Source of the DNA: a bacterium
Lineage (GTDB): Bacteria > Bacillota > Clostridia > Oscillospirales > Acutalibacteraceae
Length of the DNA stretch: 44,202 nt
Assembly (NCBI GenBank): GCA_022774755.1
Contig: JALFLK010000018.1
Span: forward strand, 1 to 44,202
Direction: 5' to 3'
The first letter of the stretch is position 1. Each line of letters opens with the position of its first letter. The notes under the pieces were generated by a model. The model was not told where the DNA came from. It made no database searches and worked only from the letters and a program-made list of their open reading frames with translations. Shown here in pieces: positions 15,656 to 26,351 of the stretch. Made by a program: the position numbers and the translations under genes.

Positions 15656-18600
15656 ATGCCACTGAAACCAAACATTAAACGAGTAATGGTAATAGGCTCC
15701 GGCCCTATTGTAATCGGTCAGGCAGCAGAATTCGACTATGCGGGAACTCAGGCTTGCCGTGCTCTTAAAGAAGAAGGTCTTGAGGTTATTCTTGTAAACT
15801 CAAACCCTGCCACAATTATGACCGACAACGCTATGGCGGACAAGGTTTACATTGAGCCCCTTACCCTTGAAACGGTTAAGAGAATTATAATCAAGGAGCG
15901 ACCCGACAGCCTGCTTTCCACATTAGGCGGACAAACAGGACTCACCCTTTCTATGCAGCTTGCAAAGGAAGGCTTCCTTGAAAAATACGGCGTTCAGCTT
16001 TTGGGGGCAAATCCCGAAACCATTGACAAGGCTGAGGACAGACAGATGTTCAAGGACACTATGCTGTCCATAAATCAGCCGGTAATCCCCTCTTTGGTTG
16101 TAAACGATGTTGAATCCGCCGTTGAATTTGCCGACGAAATCGGCTATCCCGTAATTATCCGCCCTGCATTTACATTGGGCGGTACAGGCGGCGGTATTGT
16201 TGATAACGAGGAAGAATTAAGAGAAATCACCTCTAACGGTCTGGAGCTTTCCCCTATTACTCAGGTTCTTGTAGAAAAGTGCATATCAGGCTGGAAAGAG
16301 GTAGAGTTTGAGGTTATGCGTGACAGCGTGGGCAATGTTATCACCGTCTGCTCAATGGAAAATTTCGACCCCGTAGGCGTACATACAGGCGACAGCATTG
16401 TTATTGCTCCTACGGTTACTCTTGCAGATAAAGAATACCAGATGCTCAGAAGCGCAGCTCTGGACATTATCTCCGCTTTAAAGGTTGAGGGCGGATGTAA
16501 CTGTCAGTTTGCGCTTAATCCCGAGTCCTTTGAATATGCGGTTATCGAGGTAAACCCCAGAGTTTCCCGTTCCTCCGCACTTGCGTCTAAGGCAACAGGC
16601 TATCCCATTGCCAAGGTTGCGGCTAAAATCGCCGTAGGCTACACTCTTTCCGAAATCAAGAACGCCGTAACAGGCAGTACCTACGCTTGCTTTGAGCCTG
16701 CTTTGGACTATGTTGTTGTTAAGCTTCCCAAATGGCCTTTTGATAAATTTGTTTATGCAAAGCGAACACTGGGAACACAGATGAAAGCAACCGGCGAGGT
16801 TATGGCGATTGCGCCTACCTTTGAGCAGGCAATGATGAAAGCCGTCAGAGGCGCAGAAATCTCTCACGATACCTTGGACGACAAACAGTTTCAGGAGCTT
16901 TCTTACGCCTCGGTGGTTGACAGGCTCAGCGTATGCGACGACCAGCGTCTGTTCTGCGTTTACGAGGCTCTCAAAAGAGGCGTGACCGTTGAGGAAATCC
17001 ACTCCATTACAATGATTGACGAGTGGTTCCTTGAAAAGCTCCTTAACATTATCAATATCGACAAAGAACTCAGAGAAGGCAAGCTTACCCGTGAGCTTTA
17101 TGTAAAAGCCAAAAATACGGGCTTCCTTGACAAAACAATACAGTCGCTTTCGGGCTGTAAAATAGACGAGCCTCTTGTTCCCGTTTATAAAATGGTTGAT
17201 ACCTGCGCCGCAGAATTTGCCGCAGAAACGCCTTATTTCTACTCAACCTTCGACAAGGAAAACGAGGCAAGAGAATTTATTGACGAAAGAGCCGACGGAA
17301 AGAAAACCATAATCGTTCTGGGCTCAGGTCCTATCAGAATCGGTCAGGGCATTGAATTTGACTACGCCTCCGTTCACTGCGTATGGGCACTGAAAAAGGC
17401 AGGCTACGATGTTGTTATTGTAAACAACAACCCCGAAACGGTATCCACCGACTTCGACACAGCCGACAGGCTTTACTTTGAGCCTTTGACAGCCGAGGAT
17501 GTTATGGGCATTATCAAAACCGAAAATCCCTACGGCGTTGTTGTTGCTTTCGGCGGACAGACCGCAATTAAGCTTACGGAATTTTTAAGCAAAAACGGAA
17601 TACGGATTCTCGGAACCTCTTATGACGCCATTGACACCGCCGAGGACAGAGAGCGTTTTGACGAGCTTCTTGAAAAATACAACATTAAGCGTCCCAGAGG
17701 CGTAACCGTAATGACTACGGAAGAAGCCCTTGAGGTTGCCGGTAAAATCGGTTATCCCGTTTTGCTCCGCCCCTCTTATGTATTGGGCGGTCAGAATATG
17801 ATTATCGCCTTTAACGAAGCGGACGTTAAAGAATATATGGCTATTATTCTTGCACAGAATATTGAAAACCCGATTCTTATTGATAAATATCTTCAGGGAA
17901 CAGAGCTTGAGGTTGACGCAATCTGCGACGGCGAGGATATTCTGATTCCCGGAATTATGGAGCATATTGAGCGTGCAGGCGTTCACTCCGGCGACTCCAT
18001 TGCGGTTTATCCTGCGTGGAATCTTTCGGACGAGATGACGGAAATAATCGTTGAAAGCTCCAAAAATCTTGCCCTTTCGCTGAAAACAAAGGGACTTGTA
18101 AATATTCAGTACCTAATCTATAAAGGCGAGCTTTATGTTATTGAGGTTAATCCCCGTTCTTCCAGAACTATCCCCTACATCAGCAAGGTTACAGGCGTGC
18201 CTATGGTTGATTTGGCAACTAAGGCTATGCTGGGCGAAAAGCTTAAGGATATGGGCTACGGCACGGGTCTTTACCGCAAGAGCTGTTACACCGCCGTAAA
18301 GGTTCCCGTATTCAGCTTTGAAAAGCTGATAAACGTTGATAACCACTTAGGTCCTGAAATGAAATCCACAGGCGAGGTGCTGGGTATTGCCGGAACTCTT
18401 GAGGAAGCGCTGTTCAAGGGACTTATCGGCGCAGGCTACAAGATGAAGAAAAGCGGCGGCGTGTTTATTACCGTCCGTAATTCAGATAAAGACGAAATCG
18501 GCGATGTTGCAAAAAAATACTACGATATGGGCTTTACAATTTACGCCACAAAGGGTACAGCCGATGTGCTTGAGCATTACGGAATAGACGCCGTAAGGGT

Positions 18601-19708
18601 TAAGAAGATACACGAATCCCGTGAGGACAACACCCTGACTCTTATTGAAAGCGGAAAGGTACAGTATGTAATTTCCACTTCGTCAAAGGGCAGAATTCCG
18701 TCAAGAGATTCGGTAAAAATCAGGAGAAAAACCGTTGAGAGAAATATTCCCTGTCTTACATCAATAGACACCGCAAACGCTCTTGCAGATTGTCTTATAA
18801 GCCGTTATTCGGAGCACAACACAGAGCTTGTTGATATTAACCATATGAGGGAGAATAAAATGAAGATTAAATTTACAAAAATGCAGGGTATCGGAAACGA
18901 TTACATTTACTGTTCAACCTTTGACCAGAATATTACAAACCCGGAGGCCTTGGCTGTAAGGCTCTCGGACAGACACTTCGGAATCGGCGGCGACGGAATA
19001 ATCCTTGTTTGCCCCTCCGATGTTGCCGACGCTAAAATGCGTATGTTCAACCTTGACGGCAGTGAGGGAAAAATGTGCGGCAACGGAATCCGCTGTGTGG
19101 GCAAGTTCCTCTATGACCACGGAATGGTTGACGTCAACGAAAAGAGCGAGCTTTCCATTGAAACCCTCAGCGGAATCAAGCACCTTAAAGCATATACACG
19201 AGGCGGAGAGGTTAAGCGTCTGAGAGTTGATATGGGCAAAGCAGAGCTTGACCCAAAGAAAATCCCCGTTGTCTGCGACAAAGACAAGATGATAAACGAG
19301 CCTGTGGTAATCGGCGAAAAGGATTACCGCATCACCTGCGTTTCTATGGGCAACCCCCACTGCGTTGTGTTTGTTGACGATGTTGACAGCATTGACCTTG
19401 AAACATTAGGACCGCAGTTTGAAAACGACCCGCTGTTCCCCGAAAGAGTCAACACCGAGTTTGTAAAAATTCTCAACGAAAATACAATTAAGATGAGAGT
19501 CTGGGAGCGTGGTTCGGGAGAAACCTGGGCCTGCGGAACAGGCGCCTGCGCCGTAGCCGTTGCCGCCTGTGAAAACGGCTTCTGCAAGAAGGGCAGCGAC
19601 ATTACCGTAAAGCTCAAAGGCGGAGATTTGGTAATTAACTATACTGACGACACGGTTTATATGACCGGTAATGCCGAGAGAGTTTTTGAAGGCGAAGTTG
19701 AAATATAA
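15656..19708 (+). CDS. carB-dapF: Carbamoyl-phosphate synthase large subunit fused in frame to diaminopimelate epimerase
   Basis: One open frame of 1350 residues. Residues 1-1068 are a full-length CarB: two ATP-grasp halves (GSGPIVIGQAAEFDYAG and GSGPIRIGQGIEFDYAS) and a C-terminal MGS-like allosteric domain ending near ELVDINHM. Residues 1069-1350 are a complete DapF, which converts LL- to meso-diaminopimelate, with both active-site cysteines (C73 in MCGNGIRC and C225 in WACGTGAC, DapF numbering). No stop codon separates them. At the junction GAGGGAG (18847-18853) lies 6 nt before the DapF ATG at 18860, an ideal internal ribosome binding site, so DapF may also be made on its own. A one-base change would close CarB at a TAA just before that ATG. 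The CarB start at 15656 has GAGGA 8 nt upstream. The two enzymes belong to different pathways; DapL, the DapF supplier, is two genes downstream. Confidence 0.9.
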   Translation: MPLKPNIKRVMVIGSGPIVIGQAAEFDYAGTQACRALKEEGLEVILVNSNPATIMTDNAMADKVYIEPLTLETVKRIIIKERPDSLLSTLGGQTGLTLSMQLAKEGFLEKYGVQLLGANPETIDKAEDRQMFKDTMLSINQPVIPSLVVNDVESAVEFADEIGYPVIIRPAFTLGGTGGGIVDNEEELREITSNGLELSPITQVLVEKCISGWKEVEFEVMRDSVGNVITVCSMENFDPVGVHTGDSIVIAPTVTLADKEYQMLRSAALDIISALKVEGGCNCQFALNPESFEYAVIEVNPRVSRSSALASKATGYPIAKVAAKIAVGYTLSEIKNAVTGSTYACFEPALDYVVVKLPKWPFDKFVYAKRTLGTQMKATGEVMAIAPTFEQAMMKAVRGAEISHDTLDDKQFQELSYASVVDRLSVCDDQRLFCVYEALKRGVTVEEIHSITMIDEWFLEKLLNIINIDKELREGKLTRELYVKAKNTGFLDKTIQSLSGCKIDEPLVPVYKMVDTCAAEFAAETPYFYSTFDKENEAREFIDERADGKKTIIVLGSGPIRIGQGIEFDYASVHCVWALKKAGYDVVIVNNNPETVSTDFDTADRLYFEPLTAEDVMGIIKTENPYGVVVAFGGQTAIKLTEFLSKNGIRILGTSYDAIDTAEDRERFDELLEKYNIKRPRGVTVMTTEEALEVAGKIGYPVLLRPSYVLGGQNMIIAFNEADVKEYMAIILAQNIENPILIDKYLQGTELEVDAICDGEDILIPGIMEHIERAGVHSGDSIAVYPAWNLSDEMTEIIVESSKNLALSLKTKGLVNIQYLIYKGELYVIEVNPRSSRTIPYISKVTGVPMVDLATKAMLGEKLKDMGYGTGLYRKSCYTAVKVPVFSFEKLINVDNHLGPEMKSTGEVLGIAGTLEEALFKGLIGAGYKMKKSGGVFITVRNSDKDEIGDVAKKYYDMGFTIYATKGTADVLEHYGIDAVRVKKIHESREDNTLTLIESGKVQYVISTSSKGRIPSRDSVKIRRKTVERNIPCLTSIDTANALADCLISRYSEHNTELVDINHMRENKMKIKFTKMQGIGNDYIYCSTFDQNITNPEALAVRLSDRHFGIGGDGIILVCPSDVADAKMRMFNLDGSEGKMCGNGIRCVGKFLYDHGMVDVNEKSELSIETLSGIKHLKAYTRGGEVKRLRVDMGKAELDPKKIPVVCDKDKMINEPVVIGEKDYRITCVSMGNPHCVVFVDDVDSIDLETLGPQFENDPLFPERVNTEFVKILNENTIKMRVWERGSGETWACGTGACAVAVAACENGFCKKGSDITVKLKGGDLVINYTDDTVYMTGNAERVFEGEVEI

Positions 19709-19716
19709 GGAAATAA

Positions 19717-21333
<1,617 letters not shown>

Positions 21334-21354
21334 TATCGGTTAGGAGAGTAAACT

Positions 21355-22563
21355 ATGCCTTGTATAAATGAAAACTTTTTAAATCTTGAAAAAAATTATC
21401 TGTTTATCAATATTGCAAAGAAAATCAACGAATATATCGCAAAAAATCCCGATAAAAAGGATAATATCATAAGAATGGGTATCGGCGACGTTACCCTGCC
21501 CATTGCCCCCTGCGTAGTTGACGCCGTTAAAAAGGGCGCAGACGAAATGGGCGTTAAGGAAACCTTTAAGGGCTACGAGGACAGCGGCACAGGCTATGAT
21601 TTTCTTAAAGAGACTGTGGCAGGCTATTACAAAAGCTTCGGCGCAGACGTTTCTGCCGATGAAATAAGAATCAGCGACGGCGCAAAGTCCGACTGCGGTA
21701 ATATTGTTGATATTTTTTCCGATGACAACGTTATCCTTATTACCGACCCGGCTTACCCTGTTTATGTGGATTCCAATGTAATGAGCGGAAGAAAAATCAT
21801 ATACGCCGACTGCGACAAGGAAAACAACTTCTGCCCTGTTCCCGACTACAATGTTCACGCAGACATAATTTATCTCTGCTCGCCCAACAACCCCACAGGC
21901 GCCGCCCTTAACAAAAAACAGCTTAAAGACTGGGTGGATTATGCAATTAAAAATGACGCAATAATCATCTACGATGCGGCTTATGAGGCATTTATTACCG
22001 AGGACGATGTTCCCAGAAGTATTTTTGAGATTGAGGGCGCAAGAAAATGCGCTGTTGAGATATGCTCCCTTTCAAAAACCGCAGGCTTTACAGGTATGAG
22101 ATGCGGTTACACCGTTATTCCCAATGAGCTTACGGCAACCGATTCACAGGGCAATGTTCACAGCCTTTCACAGCTTTGGGGCAGACGCCAGGGCTCAAAA
22201 TTCAACGGCGTATCTTATCCCGTGCAGTGCGGAGCCGCCGCTGTTTTCTCGGAGGAAGGACTTGCTCAAATCAGAAAGAACATTGAATACTATCAGGAAA
22301 ACGCACGCATTATTGCTTCGGCTCTTGACGAGCTGGGCATTTACTACACAGGCGGAAAGAACTCTCCATACATCTGGCTGAAATGCCCCAACAATATGGG
22401 AAGCTGGGAGTTTTTTGATTTTCTTCTTGAAAAGGCTAATGTTGTGGGTACTCCCGGTGAGGGCTTCGGCAAAAACGGAAAGGGATTTTTCCGCTTAACA
22501 AGCTTCGGCGACAGGGACAACACCATTGAGGCTATGAACAGAATCAAAAAGCTTCTCAAATAA
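21355..22563 (+). CDS. dapL: LL-diaminopimelate aminotransferase
   Basis: A PLP enzyme that forms LL-diaminopimelate from tetrahydrodipicolinate and glutamate in one step, bypassing the succinylase and acetylase routes. Family markers include MGIGDVTLPIAP, the GYEDSGTGYDFLKE segment, CSPNNPTGA, and the PLP lysine K241 in SLSKTAGFTGMRCGY. The 402 residues match DapL. Its product is the substrate of the DapF domain encoded upstream in the same transcript. AGGAGA precedes the ATG. Some bacterial homologues act on other substrates, but the dapF link supports this assignment. Confidence 0.93.
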   Translation: MPCINENFLNLEKNYLFINIAKKINEYIAKNPDKKDNIIRMGIGDVTLPIAPCVVDAVKKGADEMGVKETFKGYEDSGTGYDFLKETVAGYYKSFGADVSADEIRISDGAKSDCGNIVDIFSDDNVILITDPAYPVYVDSNVMSGRKIIYADCDKENNFCPVPDYNVHADIIYLCSPNNPTGAALNKKQLKDWVDYAIKNDAIIIYDAAYEAFITEDDVPRSIFEIEGARKCAVEICSLSKTAGFTGMRCGYTVIPNELTATDSQGNVHSLSQLWGRRQGSKFNGVSYPVQCGAAAVFSEEGLAQIRKNIEYYQENARIIASALDELGIYYTGGKNSPYIWLKCPNNMGSWEFFDFLLEKANVVGTPGEGFGKNGKGFFRLTSFGDRDNTIEAMNRIKKLLK

Positions 22564-22599
22564 TTTACGCAATCTATCGCATTTATGAGGTGACAACCT

Positions 22600-22938
22600 A
22601 TGAAAATGATACTTTCAATTATGCAGTCTGAGGACGCAAAGGTCGCAACCGACGAGCTGAACAAAAACGGCTACCGTGTTACAAAGCTTTCTACAACGGG
22701 CGGATTTTTAAAGCAAAAGAATACCACCGTTATGGTTGGTACCGACGATGAAAAGGTTGAAAATGCAATCAGCATCATAAAGGACTGCGCAAGAACAAGA
22801 ATAACCCAGACATACAGCGCCGCCGCAATCAGCGACAGCACAATGTATCCCGGCACGGATATGGTAATCCCCATTGATGTTCAAACAGGCGGATGCACCA
22901 TATTTGTAATAAATGTTGAAGATTTCAGACAATACTAG
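22600..22938 (+). CDS. darA: Cyclic-di-AMP receptor, PII-like (DarA/PstA)
   Basis: A 112-residue protein of the Firmicutes PII-like c-di-AMP-binding family (DarA, PstA, YaaQ). The family pattern is visible: an N-terminal beta strand, KLSTTGGFLKQKNTTVMVGTDDEKV, a flexible B-loop, and the end strand TIFVINVEDFRQY. The output of this receptor is not firmly known in any organism. Here it ends an operon that makes CTP and diaminopimelate, both needed for envelope synthesis, which fits the wall and osmotic roles of c-di-AMP. GAGGTGA precedes the ATG by about 6 nt. Repeat array 2 begins within its stop codon. Confidence 0.9.
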   Translation: MKMILSIMQSEDAKVATDELNKNGYRVTKLSTTGGFLKQKNTTVMVGTDDEKVENAISIIKDCARTRITQTYSAAAISDSTMYPGTDMVIPIDVQTGGCTIFVINVEDFRQY

Positions 22939-23512
22939 TCGAGTAGCCTCGACACGCAATCCGTGCAGACAGCTACATAGATGAATCTATTTCTCCGGAA
23001 TAAACCGGTCGGACATATATGTTTTATGTTATAAACCGGCCTTTTCTCGGTGGAAAACGGTCGGGCATAAAACTATACCAATTAGATGAAGCTATCTCCC
23101 CGGAGCAAAAAACCTCGACAGGCAATCCGGGCAGACAGCAACGACAGCAACATAGATGAATCTATTTCCCCGGAATAAACCGGTCGGACATATATGTTTT
23201 ATGTTATAAACCCGCCTTTTCTCGGCGGAAAACGGTCGGGCATAAAACTATACCAATTAGATGAAGCTATCTCCCCGGAGCAAAAAACCTCGACACGCAA
23301 TCCGGGCAGACAGCTACATAGATGAATCTATTTCTCCGGAATAAACCGGTCGGACATATATGTTTTATGTTATAAACCGGCCTTTTCTCGGCGGAAAACG
23401 GTCGGGCATAAAACTATACCAATTAGATGAAGCTATCTCCCCGGAGCAAAAAACCTCGACAGGCAATTCGGGCAGACAGCTTCTGCTTAAAACAGCCTTT
23501 TATGCCCGAGCG
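22938..23512 (+). repeat. Modular BOX-like repeat, array 2
   Basis: Four 26-nt cores lie at 22947-22972, 23113-23138, 23288-23313 and 23454-23479, with periods 166, 175 and 166 nt; the longer unit has nine extra bases (AACGACAGC-like) after the core. Cores 2 and 4 read GACAGGCAAT in place of GACACGCAAT. Each unit contains ATAGAT-GA-ATCTAT, TCCGGAATAAA, a long hairpin around ACATATATGTTTTATG to GGGCATAAAAC, and a second TAGATGAAGCTATCTCCCCGG block. The array starts with GTCGAG-TAGC-CTCGAC, whose first base is the last base of the darA stop codon, and ends with TTTTATGCCCGAGCG. Confidence 0.92.
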
Positions 23513-23540
23513 TAACCCGTAATTTCCAAAATATAAAAAA

Positions 23541-23571
23541 GTCTGCCGTTTAGACCACGGCAGATTTTTTG
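23541..23571 (+). terminator. Intrinsic terminator after array 2
   Basis: TCTGCCGT (23542-23549) pairs with ACGGCAGA (23557-23564) and is followed by TTTTTT, with an A run before it. It would end the pyrG-dapL-darA transcript, so array 2 is probably transcribed as its 3' untranslated region. From 23572 to 23701 I see only AT-rich sequence. Confidence 0.85.
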
Positions 23572-23701
23572 TTTCGGACAGACCGATTTGTATTTTGAGT
23601 TTTATAAAATTAGGAAGAATATTCATTATGCTTAATAATTTACGCTTGAAAACTTGTTCGCTTGAAAACTATATCCCCATAAAAATATATACTGCTAAAA
23701 A

Positions 23702-24301
23702 TCATATCCTATTGAGCTCAATTTTCTGAGTAAAAAGTCCGTGCTTGTTGCAGTATATATAGAGTGTTCCCGAGCTTCTGAATTGAAACCGTGCCTGACC
23801 GTCGCCCTCGGGATAGAGCTTTACAAGGACTATTCCGTTACAGTGGGCAAAAGCAATAAAGGAAATATAATGCTCCTTGCTCATACAGTGATTAACAGAA
23901 ACAAAGTATTCATCGTCACTCTTTTCCACATACGCCCTATGCTCCCCGTCAGATTTTTCAGGTTCAAGGGGCGTCAAGGTAATTCCGCAGCAGCTTATCA
24001 TAGCTTCACCGCAGGAATAAAGGATATTTCCGCAAACGGGGCATACATAAAATTTTGACCTGAGCATATTACAGGCAACGTTTTTGTTTATCACATACTC
24101 ACCCGTTATAAGCTCCGACGCCGACACCCCCAAAGCCTCAGCCAGAGGTTCAATAAGGCTTATATCAGGCAGACCCTTTGCTGTCTCCCACTTTGATACG
24201 GTTTTGTCGCTGACTCCGATAGAATTAGCCAGACTGCTTTGTGTTAAGCCCTTTCACTCCCGGAGGTTTTTAATTACAGAGCCTGTAACATAGTTATTCA
24301 T
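23702..24301 (-). pseudogene. XRE-family regulator with zinc-ribbon-like C-terminus, interrupted by TGA
   Basis: Read from the ATG at 24301, with AGGAGA 7 nt upstream, the frame starts MNNYVTGSVIKNLRE, then meets TGA at codon 16 (24254-24256). It continues in frame as KGLTQSSLANSIGVSDKTVSKWE, LPDISLIEPLAEALGVSASELI, a clear helix-turn-helix. Beyond it is a C-terminal region with CPVCG and a later cysteine pair (SCCG), probably a zinc ribbon. The 200-codon frame is otherwise intact to 23702. In relatives the position between LRE and KGLTQ holds an ordinary residue, so a single substitution explains the stop. Promoter and ribosome binding site are intact. No in-frame start after the TGA would restore the DNA-binding helices. 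Confidence 0.8.
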
Positions 24302-24331
24302 ACAATCATCTCCTAAATTGATAACAACTTT

Positions 24332-24359
24332 ATTATACAGCAGATGACCGTGAAATCAA
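24332..24359 (-). promoter_or_regulatory. Promoter of the interrupted XRE gene
   Basis: Minus-strand TTGATT (plus 24354-24359) and TATAAT (plus 24332-24337) are 16 nt apart, shortly upstream of the ATG at 24301. Confidence 0.6.
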
Positions 24360-24390
24360 CCTACGCACCGTAGAGTGCCTAAGCCCTGTA

Positions 24391-25566
24391 TCAATGGGGA
24401 ATCGCCGCATAGCTTTTGTCAAAGGTAATAACGCAGTTGAAGTCGGGATATTTTTTTCTTACCGCTTCGTTAATTTTTTCCGTGAGCATTGCGTCGGTTA
24501 AATTGCAGTCAAAAGGCACAACGCAGTCGAATATAATATTCGTGTGGGTAACGCCGGGTATAATCCGCAAGTCGTGAATGGAAAGATTTTCGTCAATTTC
24601 ACAGACCTTGTCTGCTATCCATTTTCTCAGCTCGGAGGTTTTACCGTCGGAAGTGTCAATGGGGTCAAAATGCACCACCATATGCAATCCGTCTTGCAGA
24701 AAATCACGCTCGATGTTATCAATCACGTCGTGGCTTGCGATAACATCGTCGTCCGCTGACATTTCAACATGCACGCTGGCAAATTTTCTGCCCGGACCGT
24801 AATCGTGAACAAGCAAATCGTGAGTGCCCAGAACTCCGGGATATGACAAAATTCTGTTTCGTATTTTTTCCACAAAAGACTTGTCGGGGGCTCTTCCCAA
24901 AAGCGGGTCAAGGGTTTCTCTTATAATTCCCACACCGCTGTAAAGGATGAAAACCGACACCGCAATACCCATAAATCCGTCCAGCTCAATCCCCGTAAAA
25001 TAAGAAATTACAGCCGCCGCCAACACAGCGGAGGTTGCGATAACATCGTTTCTGCTGTCGCTTCCGGTAGCTTTAAGGGTGCCTGAATTTATTTTTTTGC
25101 CTAAGCTGTAATTAAAAAACGCCATCCACAGCTTTACTGCAATAGAAACGCACAGCACACAAACGGTAATTACGCTGAACTCAACAGCCGACTGGTTAAA
25201 GACCCTTTCCACACCGCTTTTCAACAGCTCTACGCCGATAACCATAATCATAACGGCGACAATCAGCCCCGACAAATACTCGTATCTGCCGTGTCCGTAG
25301 GGGTGTTCCTCATCAGCCGGCTTTTCCGACAGCTTAAAGCCCATCAGGCTGACAACGCTTGAGGATGCGTCCGAAAGGTTGTTCACAGCGTCTGCGGTAA
25401 CAGAAACCGAGTTAAACAGGGTTCCTGCCAGAATCTTAATAGCAAACAGAAAAACATTGCAGATTATGCCCACTACCCCTGCAAATTTTCCGTATGCGTT
25501 GTGAACCTTTATATTGCCGATATTCTTGTAATCTTTAATAAATTTTTTGATTATCCATTCAGGCAT
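24391..25566 (-). CDS. Cation diffusion facilitator family metal exporter
   Basis: A proton-coupled divalent-metal exporter of the cytoplasmic membrane, 391 residues. About six membrane helices occupy residues 30-215, and the cytoplasmic dimerisation domain follows (LLGRAPDKSFVEKIRNRIL, VHVEMSADDDVIASHDVID). The transport site reads DAVNNLSDASSS in helix 2 and DSRNDVIATSAVL in helix 5, an Asn-Asp/Asp-Asp arrangement like that described for manganese exporters (MntE type), so Mn is the best guess but not proven. It is longer than the roughly 300-residue minimal CDF, with extra sequence at the C-terminus. I start at the ATG at 25566 (MPEWIIKK) with GGGGAT 6 nt upstream. It is a single gene. Confidence 0.9.
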   Translation of the reverse strand: MPEWIIKKFIKDYKNIGNIKVHNAYGKFAGVVGIICNVFLFAIKILAGTLFNSVSVTADAVNNLSDASSSVVSLMGFKLSEKPADEEHPYGHGRYEYLSGLIVAVMIMVIGVELLKSGVERVFNQSAVEFSVITVCVLCVSIAVKLWMAFFNYSLGKKINSGTLKATGSDSRNDVIATSAVLAAAVISYFTGIELDGFMGIAVSVFILYSGVGIIRETLDPLLGRAPDKSFVEKIRNRILSYPGVLGTHDLLVHDYGPGRKFASVHVEMSADDDVIASHDVIDNIERDFLQDGLHMVVHFDPIDTSDGKTSELRKWIADKVCEIDENLSIHDLRIIPGVTHTNIIFDCVVPFDCNLTDAMLTEKINEAVRKKYPDFNCVITFDKSYAAIPH

Positions 25567-25775
25567 AACCAATCCCCCGAAAACTAAGTTTACTGATAAT
25601 TATACTATATATTCAGAAAAAAATCTCTATATTTTGCTAAAAAACTGCCGTATTTTTGAAAATTCCTCTTTATTTCTCTATAAAACCCTTCTGTATTTTA
25701 CCAAAAAATTTCCGTTTTCCCCATTGTTGTCATTTAATCTTATAATACACGGCATAATCAAAAGGAGTGCTTAAA

Positions 25776-26252
25776 ATGTCCGAGTTTAAAACCAATGTAA
25801 TGAGAATTCTTGAAAAAAACCACATTGAATACTGCGCCCACGAATATCCCCACGGCAAGGAGGCTGTGGACGGGCTGACCGTTGCAAAGCTGATGAATCA
25901 GGACTCTGAAAAAGTTTTTAAAACCCTTGTAACAAAAGGGAACAGCGGTGATTATTATGTTTTTGTTCTGCCTGTTGAATGTGAGCTTGACCTTAAAAAA
26001 TCCGCAAGAGCCGTGGGCGAAAAATCCGTTGAGATGATTCACGTTAAGGATATTATGAAAGTAACAGGCTATGTTCGGGGCGGATGCTCTCCCCTGGGAA
26101 TGAAAAAGCAGTACAAGACCACCTTCCACAGCACCGCTTCTGACATTGACTCAATTATAGTCAGCGCAGGAAAAATCGGGTATCAGATAGAGCTGAAACC
26201 AAAGGATATTATCGCTCTGACAAAGGGTCAGGTTAAAGACATTGTAAAATAA
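25776..26252 (+). CDS. ybaK: YbaK/EbsC-type aminoacyl-tRNA deacylase
   Basis: A 158-residue trans-editing protein that hydrolyses mischarged Cys-tRNA(Pro) or a related aminoacyl-tRNA in the cytoplasm. Family features are the N-terminal helix plus YCAHEYPHGKE, then SEKVFKTLVTKGNSGDYYVFVLP with the conserved lysine, the KKSARAVGEKSVEMI segment, GYVRGGCSPLGMKK, and IIVSAGKIGYQIELKP near the end. The ATG at 25776 has AAAGGAG 9 nt upstream. TATAAT at 25741-25746 is a likely -10, with no good -35. The gene is monocistronic. Confidence 0.92.
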   Translation: MSEFKTNVMRILEKNHIEYCAHEYPHGKEAVDGLTVAKLMNQDSEKVFKTLVTKGNSGDYYVFVLPVECELDLKKSARAVGEKSVEMIHVKDIMKVTGYVRGGCSPLGMKKQYKTTFHSTASDIDSIIVSAGKIGYQIELKPKDIIALTKGQVKDIVK

Positions 26253-26322
26253 TTTATGCGGAAAAACACAAACTTTTGCAGGCTTTATAATGATTTTTCG
26301 GTATAATTCTGCGCCTGTGTTG

Positions 26323-26351
26323 TTGACTTAAAAGGCAAAATGCATTAAACT
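26323..26351 (+). promoter_or_regulatory. Promoter of the tetR-RND operon
   Basis: TTGACT (26323-26328) and TAAACT (26346-26351) are 17 nt apart. The last base of the -10 is the first base of a 19-bp palindrome. Confidence 0.7.

Noticed and set aside
22938..23512. A CRISPR array, because a 26-nt core recurs at near-regular spacing
   Set aside because: The sequences between cores are themselves repeats of each other, are 71-150 nt long, and no cas gene is present. CRISPR spacers would be unique and shorter.
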